DNA of 64,000 bases from positions 1 to 64,000 of the forward strand of contig VJWN01000031.1 of NCBI GenBank assembly GCA_007644065.1. Direction: 5' to 3'. Of this stretch, positions 33,364-44,462 are shown one piece after another. The stretch's first letter is position 1; each line of letters starts with the position of its first letter. Source of the stretch: Margaritispora aquatica. Lineage: Eukaryota > Ascomycota > Leotiomycetes > Helotiales > Discinellaceae. The position numbers and the translations under genes were made by a program. The notes beneath the pieces were generated by a model. The model was not told where the DNA came from. It saw only the letters and a program-made list of their open reading frames with translations, and ran no database searches.

Positions 33364-33666
33364 CGACATTATCACTTAAGCGAGGAGAAAGAGCCCAATG
33401 GCGGAAATTCAATGACGGTGACTACACATGTCAGTATCCACCATATCTTCGGACTTTTAACGATATAAATGCTGAGAGTGGACATTATGCAACATACCTC
33501 GAGTCACGCCCACGCCCAGACGATTCCATTTCCAGTCAGACTTTCTACTGTCGACATGGATGTTTCAAGTCTACTCTCTTGCAAGCAAAAATTGAGCGTC
33601 ATGAGCGAGATTGTAAGAACCGCAAGGATTATCTACGCTGAGGGCGATATTGCGGAGGCATCTTGA
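33364..33666 (+). pseudogene. Possible C2H2 zinc-finger gene fragment
   Basis: A plus-strand frame from about 33364 to TGA at 33664-33666 reads WRKFNDGDYTCQYPPYLRTF, then GHYATYLE, then FYCRHGCFKSTLLQAKIERH and ERDCKNRKDYLR. Aromatic, Cys and His spacing recalls two fungal C2H2 fingers, the first lacking its second Cys. There is no start codon in frame, and the upstream exon is unclear. The opposite strand (33412-33038) holds a 124-codon frame without recognisable domain. The location beside a dead transposon suggests a decayed gene end. Confidence 0.3.
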
Positions 33667-34164
33667 GCACCGGTTTAAGGCAGGGAGCTAGGGCATCTTT
33701 GGATGTTTTCTACCAAGAGAATCTGGTTAATAATGGTGTTATATTGTAACGAATTGTTTTTTAAGGAAGTGGTGTTAACTAGTTTACCTTGACGGGTTGC
33801 TTTGAAGTTTGAAGAAGTGTTTAGAGTGGGGTTGACCCAGTGCCTTGATGGCTCAGCATATCCTGTACATTTGATTAAGAACGAAAGCGTTGAAACAAAA
33901 CAGTCTCACCGTCGAGGAGAATATCAACCACTTACTTGTCTTTATCCAATACTGTGAAAGTGATGTGATTTTCACGGTGGAGCATCAATGAAGAAAAATA
34001 ATGGTCATCTCGGGAATTCAATTCCTTACACCAAGTCTATGTACATGAATAGTAGGATCAACATGATATCTTCCCTTGCGTAAGCTCAACGCCGTTGTTA
34101 TATCTACAAGAATATGTATTCATCCATATCAAAATCTCTAATCCTCCCCCAGTAGATAGACTAT
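33667..34164. other. Spacer between fragment and LPMO-like gene
   Basis: No coding signal. The sequence includes the 3' flank of the LPMO-like gene. Confidence 0.4.
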
Positions 34165-34995
34165 CTAGCAGTCCTCATCATACTCATCATCAGCAGATCC
34201 GGTGGCAACAGCCTCGACAGCAGCAGAAGTGGTGGTTGGAACGACAGAAGATCTGACGAGAGTTTGAAGGGTAGTTGGAACAGGTGCGGCTGAGGTGACG
34301 ACAGCAGCGGATGTGATAGCTGGAGCAGCTGAAGTTGCAGCCGGTGCACTAGAGCTAACTACAACAGCTGTAGATGTTGGGACAGCTGCTGCTGACGAGG
34401 CAACGACTGATCCATCTCCACCGACAGTGAAATCAACGCAAGACTCGTAGGTCTGGTCAATGGAAGCAGCGTTCCAGTAATGTTGTAGGACACAAGCACC
34501 AGCTGTGGCACAAGTGGATCCCAAGTCAGATGGGATAGTGATGGAGAAGCTGGTCTGGTTGGCGGGGATAGTCTTGGAGTTATCACCGAAATCAGAGTAG
34601 ACGAGGAGTTCCGAGCCAATGATGGTGTTGGTGGCTGTGTTGACGATGGAGACGTTGGCGTATCCGGTGTGAGGAGCGCGAACGTCGAAGGTGAAGGGGA
34701 CGACCTGACCAGCTGTCCATGATTGAACATTGGCAGTGTTGTCGGCGAACTTGTAACCCTTGCAGAGCCAGATGTTGCAAGCTGCCTCGTCGTAGTCGGT
34801 CTGGGTGGCGGCGACTTGTAGCTCTCCTTGGATGTTTCCAAAGGAATCAGAGGCTTGGTTGTTGTAGACTTGCTGACCACATGCGGCTTTCATAGCATCT
34901 CCAGCAAGACGAGGTTGTGGGGAAGTGAGCAGGCCATGGGCAGAAACGGTAGTGAGAAAGCCTGCGACGGCGGGGATGGAGATTGAGTATTGCAT
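34165..34995 (-). CDS. Secreted LPMO-like protein with histidine at mature N-terminus
   Basis: A single exon; 276 residues from ATG 34995, the Met that starts the signal peptide MQYSISIPAVAGFLTTVSA. An upstream in-frame Met would bury the leader. Cleavage after VSA exposes HGLLTSPQPRLAG, so His1 could be one arm of a copper histidine brace. A second candidate His lies in VRAPHTGYANVSI. Paired Cys (AACGQQ, EAACNIWLCKG, STCATAGACV, YESCVDF) fit a beta-sandwich. This matches fungal proteins usually labelled 'chitin-binding type-4', related to lytic polysaccharide monooxygenases. Activity is not proven for this group. The Ala/Ser/Val/Thr-rich C-terminal tail ends in an acidic DDEYDEDC without a GPI-type hydrophobic end. 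The gene is intact although surrounded by repeats. Confidence 0.75.
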   Translation of the reverse strand: MQYSISIPAVAGFLTTVSAHGLLTSPQPRLAGDAMKAACGQQVYNNQASDSFGNIQGELQVAATQTDYDEAACNIWLCKGYKFADNTANVQSWTAGQVVPFTFDVRAPHTGYANVSIVNTATNTIIGSELLVYSDFGDNSKTIPANQTSFSITIPSDLGSTCATAGACVLQHYWNAASIDQTYESCVDFTVGGDGSVVASSAAAVPTSTAVVVSSSAPAATSAAPAITSAAVVTSAAPVPTTLQTLVRSSVVPTTTSAAVEAVATGSADDEYDEDC

Positions 34996-36340
34996 CTTGA
35001 AAGTTGAGGGAATTTGAGGTATTTTGGAACCGTGTTGATTGTGTAAGAGCACTGGCCGCACAGCGGTAAAGGAATGTAATGGTTTGGTAAAGGAAGGTGA
35101 AAGTCTAAAGACTGAAAAAGAACGTACTGCTTGGCAGGTAAAAGAATCGAGATGATGAATGAAGAGGAAGTGAGGAGAGGGAAGGCTTTATAAGAGCCGC
35201 GCTTGCGAACTCATTCCAAACATTGTAGCAAATAAAGTTGGATTCGTTCACAGATGGATCCTCAACACCAACTCTAATTTCGAATCAGACATTCTTTCAA
35301 GGCTTGAAAACGAGTTTGCTTGGCTCCCTCCTCTCCTGGAATCGCTTATTTGTCGCGTCTAAACTATGTGGTCCGTCAAGGCGGTCGTTCTGGGAATTCC
35401 TGGCAAAAGGCGCAAGTTGGTTGGATGAAGAGGAATCCTGCGTCTGAATGTGAGTCGTGGTGGAGGAAGTTAATATATTTGCACTTTATCCGCTGCCAGG
35501 GGGTGAGCCTCATATCCGCGATGCCCCGCTTTGCGTTTCGGAGAGATCGATGATTTGTTTCAACTGTCTGTGCAGAGGGAAGGGTTCACTTCGGCTGGCC
35601 CCGAGGAATCGGATTGTTGGTTCCTTTAGCCTAGGGCTACCGAGAATTATCTTGGTGATTTTCTGGTGGCGGCAAGGGAGTTTGTTCTGTTTTAAATCGG
35701 TGAAGGGGGTTCAAGGGATCACTTGCCCCCTTAATTAGCGATGTCATGTGATGATGTTGGATTGGAGTCAGCTCACTCAAACGCTTGAATAACTGCAAAG
35801 CAACAATAAACTGGTCTGAGCATGTACAGGCAGATGGTTGAAGAGCTGATCACCCCTCTATTTCTTTTCCAATCTAGAAAACCAATTCTAGAGATAATGT
35901 GAAGTGTTTTATGTCTAGAAAATCTAACTAAAAAACGTTGCGGGAGTGTATATAGAGCTGGCTAGCAAACCTTCTGGTTCAGCTGCTTACAAGATGATGT
36001 GCACGATTCTAGATTCTCTCCTGGCATCCGTAACCCATTATCTCTCACAACCTGATGGCCGTTTTCCCTATTGTGAGAACATAATTACCACAACACAACT
36101 CTGCAAATACATTTCCCTGATCAAAAGCTCCCTATGTTCTTGTGATTTCTCCATCATCTTGTGGCTCTTTCTTATTCCTACTTGCTGCTCGCCAACTGCA
36201 TCATTCATTTCCCTATACCTTTCCTCTCTCTTGGGAACGTATAAGACTCTTGCTCCTCGGACCAGCATCTCGATTTAAGGTGCGATACGCTTTGGCTAGT
36301 CATTCGGTCATAAAACTAATTATTACTTCTATATCATGTA
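34996..36340. other. LPMO-like gene promoter and gene-free DNA
   Basis: The first few hundred bases are the promoter and 5' leader. Overlapping plus-strand frames at 35238-35738 have no domain and no splice logic. I see no gene. Confidence 0.45.
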
Positions 36341-36970
36341 AAACCGCGATTGATGCTAGTGCCTGGGGAATTTCGATCTTCACCCAAAAGTACGGGACAG
36401 GGAAGGAAATAAGCAACAGAGGTTCATGGATATTTCGCAATATTTTGTTTACTTTCGCAACTAATCCTGAATATCGCGTTATATATTTATTATATTTATC
36501 GTCTCGGTATTATCCATAACCAGGAATGATGGTTCTGCATTACGAATGTCGATATATATCAGAGAAACTATAGCGGGAAAAGACTTTAGTAAAATAAGCC
36601 AATCCACATTTGGCGAGTATCTTTTAGATTCGCTCCTTGTCGTTAATACGACGTCATCTCTATATTATATAGTAAAGTTCCTATATAACCAGTGACTTCG
36701 ATTGATGGTGGTGCGTTGCGAATCTTGATGCTAAGGGTGCTGAGGCGGAGGGTTTAAGCAACACAAATCCATCAACGTTTCCTGACCTTGTGTTCACATT
36801 CGTGATCTACCTTGATCAGTTCTTCATTTACATAGCTTAGATCCGGGATTTCGCTCGGAGATTAATGCGATTAATTGAAGTGCGCCGTGAATGTATAAAC
36901 TTACGGAGTGTGGAATGTCTGGGCCGGTGGTAAAATGTCTCCTGACCAACTTACGACCTCAGCCGTTGAA
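36340..36970. repeat. Diverged tandem repeats, spacing ~164-183 bp
   Basis: Segments beginning near 36411, 36594 and 36758 align by eye: 'agcaacagaggttcatgg', 'ataagccaatccacattt' and 'agcaacacaaatccatca', each followed by a similar T/C-rich run. Linked motifs near 36350, 36530 and 36708 ('g.ttgcgaat.ttgat' type) show the same spacing. At least three copies, poorly conserved. Confidence 0.5.
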
Positions 36971-37559
36971 TATCATCAATTTCTTTTTCGGAAACTTATC
37001 TTTAAGCTCTCTATTACGATTTCTGAACCTTTCTCAAGTAATATCTTGTATAATGGGCGAGGAATGCGGAAATCGTTGGGTCTAGCATCGGCTAGAACAT
37101 AGGCGAGTTAAAAAGCCTTCGTTGACAATTCCTCCCTTGATCTATATATTCCTATGTATTTTCTTTGTGCAAAGTGACCTTTGAAGTAATTAATAGAGAG
37201 AATATTTTCTAATTATTAGCGAATCGTTGTATTGATTTGCAAATTAAGGAGTGTGTAAGTTGTGGGTAAATAGAACAAAAGAGATCCAAAGTCCGTGAAC
37301 GAAGATTCCTGCGTGGATATATAGATTTACAAGTTTCAACTTGTACCCCCTTTTGATATTGAACTTTGCCATGATTATCATTTTACTTGCCCTCAGAAAT
37401 GTCGATATAGTCTCTAAATTCGTAGATGTGAGGACCAACTAAAGAAACACAACCTGTGGAGAGGAACCACCTCAATATCCACACCTAACTGAAGCTTTCT
37501 CAACTATCCCTCTGTATTCATGATTCAGTTATATTGGGAGAGTTTACAGGACAAGTATT

Positions 37560-38250
37560 CAAAAGGCGAAAGTTCATGGTTATAGAAGAATCGCACTTCC
37601 ATATCTGTTTACTCGCTAGGGCATACTAGTCGACCTGAATAAACTTTCGCAACTAAGCATGAACTTTCACGGTAATTGCTTTTGGACATTGAAAGATTAG
37701 ATATCTTACACTATTTTCGGATAATCAAAACGACGCAAATTATTCTTATCGTAAAGGAATCTCACCTTAACGCTTGAAATTCTAACAACATTGAACAACC
37801 TACTCTACTGAACTTTCCTAGTTTAATAAAAACTTTTCTCGTGATTTTTTATACATACAAAAAGTTTAAGTTGTCTGAATCATTTCTAGATGAGCAGAAT
37901 GACAGGAATCATTCTTATAGTATAGGAATATAAGTTTGGTTTTAGTTACTACCCAAATTATTGCTCAATCTTAACAAGATTTTCGTGGTTTAATTTAAAG
38001 TTTCCAAGTATCCCCTGATGTATTTTCAGCGACTGAACAATAGAAATCAATCGTGAAAAGACAGAACGACGGGAAAGACTCTTATAGTGAATGAAATTCA
38101 GAAGTGTATCTCTGATACGAGCGATATGGGCGAGAAACTTCATCTAATGATTTCTCGCCGCGTTTATACAAGGAGATATTTTCCTCTTAAACCTAAGGTA
38201 TCCGTAATTGCTTGATTGTAAAAAGATAAACGGACTAATGCGAATCCTCT
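37560..38250. repeat. Diverged tandem repeats, ~169-bp period
   Basis: The motif 'attcttat.gta.aggaat' recurs near 37742, 37911 and (as 'ctcttatagtgaatgaa') 38080, giving two spacings of 169 bp. Accompanying blocks rich in 'aactttc' and 'tttcgtg' keep their offsets. About four diverged units. Non-coding. Confidence 0.6.
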
Positions 38251-38649
38251 TTGTTTGTCTAAAACTGTATCTTGAGATCTCAGTATAATCGCCCTGGCCT
38301 ACGATAGCCGAGTCCGAATAGACATACAAAACACTCAAGCCAGCAGAGAGAAAGCCATCCCAGAATTGTCAAGAGAAGAGAAAGAAATTGATCCAAATAA
38401 CTCTGACTTAGGAAGGGTAGGAAAGGATACGGTGGTAATGTACGACACAAGGGAAAGAATGAGTATCTAGAATTCATTTTTAGTTCAAATTGAGGAGTCA
38501 CATTATTTTATAACTTCAATCCTTTGCAAAATGAATTCCCTTTACGAAACTCACTTGAGCTAGAATTCAATTGATATTACGCGTCGCGAGTTTGAAGGTG
38601 GGGGGTTTTGTGAATCAGTCGTGGTGTTGAGAGAGAATAGGTCAAAACT

Positions 38650-39340
38650 ATCGCCACCAATTTCGCAACTATACTTCTTGAATCGCAGATTTTTTTCTTT
38701 CAAGTAATACCCAAGTATATTCAAGTTCAAGATCTGCATATTTTGAAGATGTGAAATGATATATTGCATGAGGAATGTCAAAGTGAACGTCATGGTTGCG
38801 CAGTGCGTGAAGCGAGTAAGAGAGCTCTACCTCAAATTCCTCCTCAGACATATTTAATAGCCATCCTTTCTTGAGCAAGATTGAGGCTTAATAGGCTTAT
38901 ATTCAGATTGTGCTTCTTTTTGATATGGGAAAGAATGTCTTGCAGTAGGAATCATGAAGTGATGTTTCTTCCATGAGAGGTAATACTTGACGCGAAAAAA
39001 AAACTTTAATTTTCAATTCCTCCTACACCTTTTTCGATACCTGAATTTTCTTAAGCCATAAAGAAGCTTCAGAGATCTAAACTTAAATTTTGCTCCCTCA
39101 TTTGATGCGAATCAATGATTTGCGTGAGAAATCGTAAAGTGATGTTTTTTCGATGAAAAGACATACTTGAGGCGAATGAAAAAAATCCATCACTTTAAAT
39201 CCCTCCTCGGCCTTCTTTATTACCCGTCTTTTCTTAAGGTATAAAGAGACTTTAGAGTCTTTTAATCAAGTTTTGCTCTTCTTTGGATGCGAATTGATAA
39301 CTGGCCTAAGGAATCGTAAAGTGAAGTCTTGATGAAACTG
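38650..39340. repeat. Tandem repeats, ~182-bp period, 3-4 units
   Basis: 'aatcatgaagtgatgttt' near 38950, 'aatcgtaaagtgatgttt' near 39130 and 'aatcgtaaagtgaagtc' near 39312 are spaced 180-182 bp. 'ttcctcctcagac', 'ttcctcctacacc' and 'tccctcctcggcc' repeat in step near 38832, 39015 and 39199. The first unit carries a minus-strand frame of about 69 codons (38878-38669) that is not preserved in the others. Confidence 0.7.
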
Positions 39341-40049
39341 GTACAAGGACATCAGCCCAAAATCTCGTTACCAATTTCAATCTCCAACCACATTCCATTT
39401 CCTAACTTTCAGGATTATCACAAAATGCGCATACGGAACCTTGTTGGTTATCCTTATACTAGATCCCGTACTGGAAAAAATCTTTATATTGCTTATATTG
39501 AGATTCGCATGCTAGCCTTTCAACACTCGACCTCAACCCAAATAAAATCACTCTAACTCTATTGAACATCTTCCTTATCGAATATCGTCAACTCTCTGCT
39601 TAAATTTCTCTAATTCTTATCGGCAATTCACATCAAACCCGGGTCAAGCTCTGATCATCTAGAAAAGTTCAACTCACAGTTGTGAGTCCGTTCAGCACAT
39701 ACGGTTGTCATTTTATCTTCGGTTTGGATAAACCCGGCCAGGGGGTACTATTTACACGCCACTCATAAAATTCTTGTGATCTAATGTAGGGGTGGAAAAG
39801 AAGGAGGAATGATATACGAAGTCGATTTTAGTGTACAATAATGCGCTGAAGTCTCGCTGAGCAAGAGATTAAGTGACAATTAAATGAAGATCTCTGAAGT
39901 CAACAACTCAATCCATACTATAAGGCAGCAAGACCGTAGGACCGAAATCCTGTTCTTCCCCCGTATCGACGCCATTAGCATATTGATTGAGATGTACTTC
40001 CGCATCATCAGCAACTCGATAGCTCCTACTCTCTGCATCAATCAGCACC
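39341..40049. other. Boundary of the AT-rich block
   Basis: Composition returns towards the gene-rich average. No supported gene. Confidence 0.4.
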
Positions 40050-40673
40050 TTACTTCAGAGTCGTCACACATGACGTACCACAAGTTCCAAATCTCTCTCC
40101 CTTCACAAGAAATGCAATGAAACCTCTATGGCTCACAAGCAGGATATGCTTGTACTTGCCCTCATCAACTAACTCTTTCAATTTCCTCCTCACAACTTCT
40201 GCCCTGACCATCGCCCCTTCGAAGCTATGAGACTCATAATCCCACTCCAGGTGGCATGCGCCAAAGTCCAATGCAGGGAATGGAAATTTAGCCATGAGCT
40301 CGGCTTTCGAAATGCCTCTGTTGCAAACAGCATGATCGTAACCTTCTCTGAGCTCAGGCCACATCTCGATTTTGACTGTCGATTCGGGGGTAGTGATGAG
40401 ACTGCCAAAGACTTGGATAGCAGTTTGAATTGTGCGAGTCATGGGGGAGATGAGAATCAGGTCTGGTACGGGCGTGATGTTCACTTGATTGGCTTCATCT
40501 TGACCTTTGGAAGTCAAGGGAGGGTCAGGAGAAGGATGCGAGCGATCGAGACTAATATACGTTAGAGACTGAGGTTATAAAGACGGGGATGAATACTTGT
40601 GGAGGGACTCGCCATGACGAAGAATGGTGACTTTTGTCCGTACTTGAGGATTATGGTTATTAGAGGTTTCCAT
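40050..40673 (-). CDS. Histidine phosphatase superfamily protein (phosphoglycerate mutase-like)
   Basis: Two exons (40673-40597 and 40551-40050) around a 45-nt intron give 192 residues. The N-terminus contains TKVTILRHGESLHN, the RHG motif whose His is phosphorylated; the intron falls inside the HN pair, and its phase restores it. PPLTSKGQDEA, SPMTRTIQTA with the catalytic Arg, ELREGYDHAVCNRG with the second acidic site, and LLVSHRGFIAFLV with the second catalytic His complete the clade-1 set. Substrates in this family range from phosphoglycerate to sugar phosphates and phosphoproteins; small fungal members like this are mostly uncharacterised. All catalytic residues are present. Confidence 0.85.
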
Positions 40674-41106
40674 ACTGCTCAAACATGTCTTGATTTTGAT
40701 GCCCACGATTCGTAAATTCGAGATTGAAACAGGTACAGCTCGTAGGAAGGACTTTGGTTGAGAATGGTTGAGCTAGGTACTTTGATTGAGGTCGTTATGT
40801 CGTGAGATGGTGGGGAAAGTTAGACCATATACATCAAGCTCATCATCTTTGCACCACCAGAACCCAGAACCTCGCTTGAAGCTCTCTTCGCAATCACTTC
40901 ACTGAATGGTGTTGTCATGATAATGCCGCGGACACAACGTCCCGCTCCCGCTCAAGATCTTGGCAACACAACCCATCACCGAGGCTTCCAATCCGCAACG
41001 GCGCCTCTGCCGTGCAATCCTCTAGAAATATCAACACACAAAAGAAATGTAGGTCAACTCTCCTCTCTTAATCTGCGAGTGCATACTCTCCTCCCCATCT
41101 CCCACA
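40674..41106. promoter_or_regulatory. Divergent promoter, phosphatase (-) / DUF829 gene (+)
   Basis: The 433-bp gap between start codons serves both genes. Its right half is a CT-rich tract ahead of the plus-strand ATG. No specific operator was recognised. Confidence 0.45.
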
Positions 41107-41949
41107 ATGGCTCCCTCAAGCACACCCCCTCAACTCGCGCACTTTACCCGTCTCAACACCTCAGTATGGTATCACCGCCCCTCTGCACTTCCTACCACCT
41201 CAAGCACCTCCAGAACCCCAGATTTGATCCTCCTAGTAGGATGGATGGACGCATCTGCGCGGCACCTATCTAAATACACCTCTGGGTACGAGACCTTGTT
41301 TCCCTCGTCTTCTATTCTCGCGATAACGACGACGTCCCTCGACGCGATCCTATGGAGTGAAGCTAGCACCGTTCAGCGTATCTCACCTGCGTTGGAGATC
41401 TTGTACGGATTGGATGATGAGGCCAAAGTGCTGGTGCATCTCTTCTCGGATGGGGGCTCTTTCACCACGACGCGCATTGCAATGGCGTACCAAGAACGTA
41501 TGGAGTCCCGCCTACCCATGACAGCGATGATATTAGACAGCTCTCCTGGACGAGCTTCGTATCCCGACACGGTTCGAGCATTCGCGGTGTCATTGCCTCG
41601 AAATCCGGTTGTGCAAGTCGTGGGAGGGGCATTGTTGCGAGTCGGATGGGGATTATATGTCCTAGGCTACATGGCCCAAGGGAAAGAGAACATGGTGGAG
41701 GTTAACAGGCGGATGTTGAATGATCAGAAGGTATTTAGAAATGAGGCGCGGAGACTGTATCTTTATAGTGAGGGGGATCAGATGGTTAGGTGGGAGATGG
41801 TGGAGCAGCATGCCGCGGAGGCGGAGGGGAGGGGGTGGGTGGTTGAGAGGGAGAATTTTGGGGAGAGTGGGCATTGTGGACATATGGTGCTGGATGGAGT
41901 GAGGTATTGGGTTGCTGTGAAGAGGGTATGGGATGCTGCCATTGAGTAG
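41107..41949 (+). CDS. DUF829 / PaxU-like alpha/beta-hydrolase-fold protein
   Basis: A single exon, 280 residues. LILLVGWMDASARHLSKY begins the fold. VLVHLFSDGGSFTTTRIA supplies the nucleophile elbow (here S-D-G-G rather than classic GxSxG). SRLPMTAMILDSSPG and the closing GHCGHMVL give the acid and His positions usual for DUF829 (TMEM53) proteins. The fungal branch is named after PaxU of indole-diterpene clusters, but most members lie outside such clusters. No prenyltransferase, cytochrome P450 or terpene cyclase gene is found nearby, so a role in indole-diterpene synthesis is not supported here. Confidence 0.8.
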   Translation: MAPSSTPPQLAHFTRLNTSVWYHRPSALPTTSSTSRTPDLILLVGWMDASARHLSKYTSGYETLFPSSSILAITTTSLDAILWSEASTVQRISPALEILYGLDDEAKVLVHLFSDGGSFTTTRIAMAYQERMESRLPMTAMILDSSPGRASYPDTVRAFAVSLPRNPVVQVVGGALLRVGWGLYVLGYMAQGKENMVEVNRRMLNDQKVFRNEARRLYLYSEGDQMVRWEMVEQHAAEAEGRGWVVERENFGESGHCGHMVLDGVRYWVAVKRVWDAAIE

Positions 41950-42291
41950 ATTTTCTTGATTATGTATGATAGACTTAGATTTGTTTAGAGAAATTGATTA
42001 GATTTGTTGTCATGATAATAAACCCCTATTTTCCTCGCTTATCCTTCGCCACTGTCTAGTCCCCACGCCGTCCCTCGATAGCTTCATGCTTACTTGAGAT
42101 CTTTATTAAGTACATCCAAACACTTGTTAGTGCTAAGGCATCCCGCAATGACTTCATCTGCGGAGAGATGGAAGCTAGCTCTTTGCCGGACGTCCTGGAG
42201 CTCAAACGACGACGTGTATATCTCTTTCTCATCCTCCAAATTTCAATCACTCACCATAGGAGTAGAATCATCGAATCAAAAGATTATCATA
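41950..42291. other. Short tandem-gene spacer
   Basis: Contains the promoter of the MAPEG gene. A minus-strand frame at 42056-42250 has no support. Confidence 0.4.
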
Positions 42292-42984
42292 ATGTCTTCC
42301 ACAGCACCAGTTGGACTCAATCTCCCTAGACTTCTGCGTAAGTTCACTTTTCCATCAACTGCAGCAGAAATATCCAGCTATTCCCACTACTTACTGCTCA
42401 ATGTTCTCCACCATAGCAGGTGTGAACCAGTACTAATTCCCACCATAGCAATCGCAGGAACATGGGCCGGTCCATTCGCCCTCTACAACCTCATTCTCTC
42501 ATATAGAATCTTCTCCGAGCGCGTGAAGACAGAAGTCTACATTGGCGAAGCACCTTCATCTGTACGTCCTCTCTCGGTTTCCCAACCCTTACATGTTCTC
42601 GACATCCCCATTTCCCCACCAACCACTATCACCGGCTCCTAACACATACAGACCTCAACAGCGACATCAAATAACAAGTCCCCCACTCCCAACCGCCTCG
42701 CAGCGCTCGTCCGTAGCCATGGAAATTTCCTCGAGAACGTGCCGCTTGCCTTCATCTTCCTCACGCTAGCAGAGTTGAACGGCGGTAGTCGCAAAGCGCT
42801 TCACTTCACCATGGCGGCACTGCTAGTTTTGCGGGTGATGCACGCTGATGTTGGATTGATGCTCCAGGGGAAGTGGGGTGATAATGAAATCGGGAGACCG
42901 GTAGGGTATGTGGGGAGTAATGCAGTGTTGCTTGGGTTGGCGGGGTATGCAAGTTACTTGTGTAAGGGGTATTGGGGGTTTTAG
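42292..42984 (+). CDS. MAPEG-family membrane protein
   Basis: Three exons (42292-42337, 42449-42561, 42652-42984) give 163 residues with phases closing. After NLPRLL the second exon starts PIAGTWAGPFALYNLILSY, the first membrane helix. RLAALVRSHGNFLENVPLAF is the MAPEG signature loop (R-x-x-x-N-x-x-E-N). Three further hydrophobic helices follow and end in LCKGYWGF. The family includes glutathione transferases and peroxidases of membranes; fungal members of this short type are mostly uncharacterised. Family motifs decide the first acceptor: only the AG at 42447-42448 gives L-P-I-A-G-T-W. Confidence 0.82.
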
Positions 42985-43233
42985 ATTGTAAGTGAGGAGT
43001 TTTCTAAGTGAGGATGGTAGAAGTAGTGATATGTGGTGAGAAATCGAATGTGGAGAAGTTGGTATATGATAGTGAGGAATCGCAGATATACACAAAGTAT
43101 ATTAAGTATTATAGAACAAAGTCATATACTCTTGCTGTAGCCAAGTTACGAAAGGGTATGTCGGAACAAAACATGCAAAGATCCATCCAGTATCGCTCAA
43201 AGGTCGCTTCCAGGGCATAAATCCAACATCATC

Positions 43234-44462
43234 TCATGATCCAACTTCATCGGGATGGTACCACTTCCCATCTCTAAAGATACTATCTGGTGGCAGTTCC
43301 TTGCTCTGCAATTCAAACCCAGCACCACAAACGCTCATCCTCCTAGCTGCAAAATCAAAATATAGTTTTTTCCATATGTTCCTGTCGCTGCAGTCCGTAG
43401 CACCGAACCATTCACTTTGTCGACATTTCGGCATATGTGTGTTCAGTAACGTTTGGGAAGCTCGTATCCACGGTTTAGGAATTGGCCAATCGGAGAAATG
43501 CATATACATAGCAGTGTTTAAAGCTACCTCTGGATCCCATTTCTGCGAAGGATGAAATGTCGCTGGGTTCGATCGAGAAGAAAGGTATTCATCATGGCTA
43601 GGGCGCCGGAACTCGCCGGAAAGAAGATTATATGGCTTTTGTGGAATGCTCAAAATCGTAGACTTGAAGATTTTCTTCAGCACCTTTACGTCATCTTCGC
43701 CTTTGGCTGCTGATTGAACTACCAGTTCTACTTTCGCAAATGTTTTAGCAGACGGAGTAACAAGCAAAAGCTGTGAACCGTATCCCCATCCTGTCTGTTG
43801 TCCCCAATAGTTATAGGGCATTGCTACATCTGCGGGCGGAAGAAGGAATAATGCATCCATATTTTGACGAACAGTGCCATCTGAGGCGATCACTAAAACT
43901 CGATTGTAATCGGTCAGATTAAATGCTAGGAGCTTGGTATAAGAATCTTCCCAGGTAACTCTGTCGGGGCTATTCTCATGAAGAGCAGACACTGGGAGCA
44001 ACTTGACGAAGTACGACTCTTGGGCCTGCTGGAGAAGTCGTGCTATGGGTGTAAGGTCTTGGGAAGGACTGATATCGTCGATCTCGTTCGGATCCCAATG
44101 TGAAGGATACAGCATAAGTCTATATCAAACGTCAGCACAAGAATATTCCAATCGCAGATCTTCAAATACCTTTGAGCACGACTACCAATCTCCTCAATCT
44201 CGCTCCATATCATGAGGGCATTGCACAGATATTCTGGCGACGTCACGATCTGTACATACTGCAGCTTGTTCCAATTGATCCTCGAGCTTTCTACCTTCAT
44301 TATCGGCCGTGCGACAGGTCCAGGGACATCTTCATCATCATGGTTATGCTTTAATACCCATCGTAGACCCAAAGCTAATACGGAAAGGATCGCAAAGAGC
44401 TGAAAGGCTGGAGTGGCAGAGACACGCTTCACATATCGAACGTAGAATCGCAAGTTGGCCAT
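43234..44462 (-). CDS. Type II membrane glycosyltransferase, GT8/GNT1-like
   Basis: Exons 44462-44170 and 44119-43234 give 392 residues. A single hydrophobic segment (FQLFAILSVLALGLRWVL) near residues 20-40 is the Golgi signal anchor. The lumenal part has YVQIVTSPEYLCNALMIWSE, RLMLYPSHWD, WEDSYTKLLAFNLTDYNRVL, then a D-G-T acid patch (VIASDGTVRQNMDALFLLP) in place of the usual DxD. MPYNYWG, YLSSRSNPATFHPSQKWD and HFSDWPIPKPW follow. This is the layout of fungal glucose N-acetyltransferase (Gnt1) relatives. The sugar donor and acceptor are inferred only from the family. The D-S-D metal motif is not obvious: VIASDGTV contains one Asp only. Confidence 0.78.

Noticed and set aside
35238..35738. 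Three overlapping plus-strand frames
   Set aside because: Mutually overlapping, without domain features, and upstream of a minus-strand gene.
38669..38878. Protein-like 69-codon frame in the 182-bp repeat block
   Set aside because: The frame is not preserved in the adjacent repeat units, so it is probably chance.
41107..42984. DUF829/PaxU-like and MAPEG genes as a secondary-metabolite cluster
   Set aside because: No polyketide synthase, terpene cyclase, prenyltransferase or P450 gene is present nearby.
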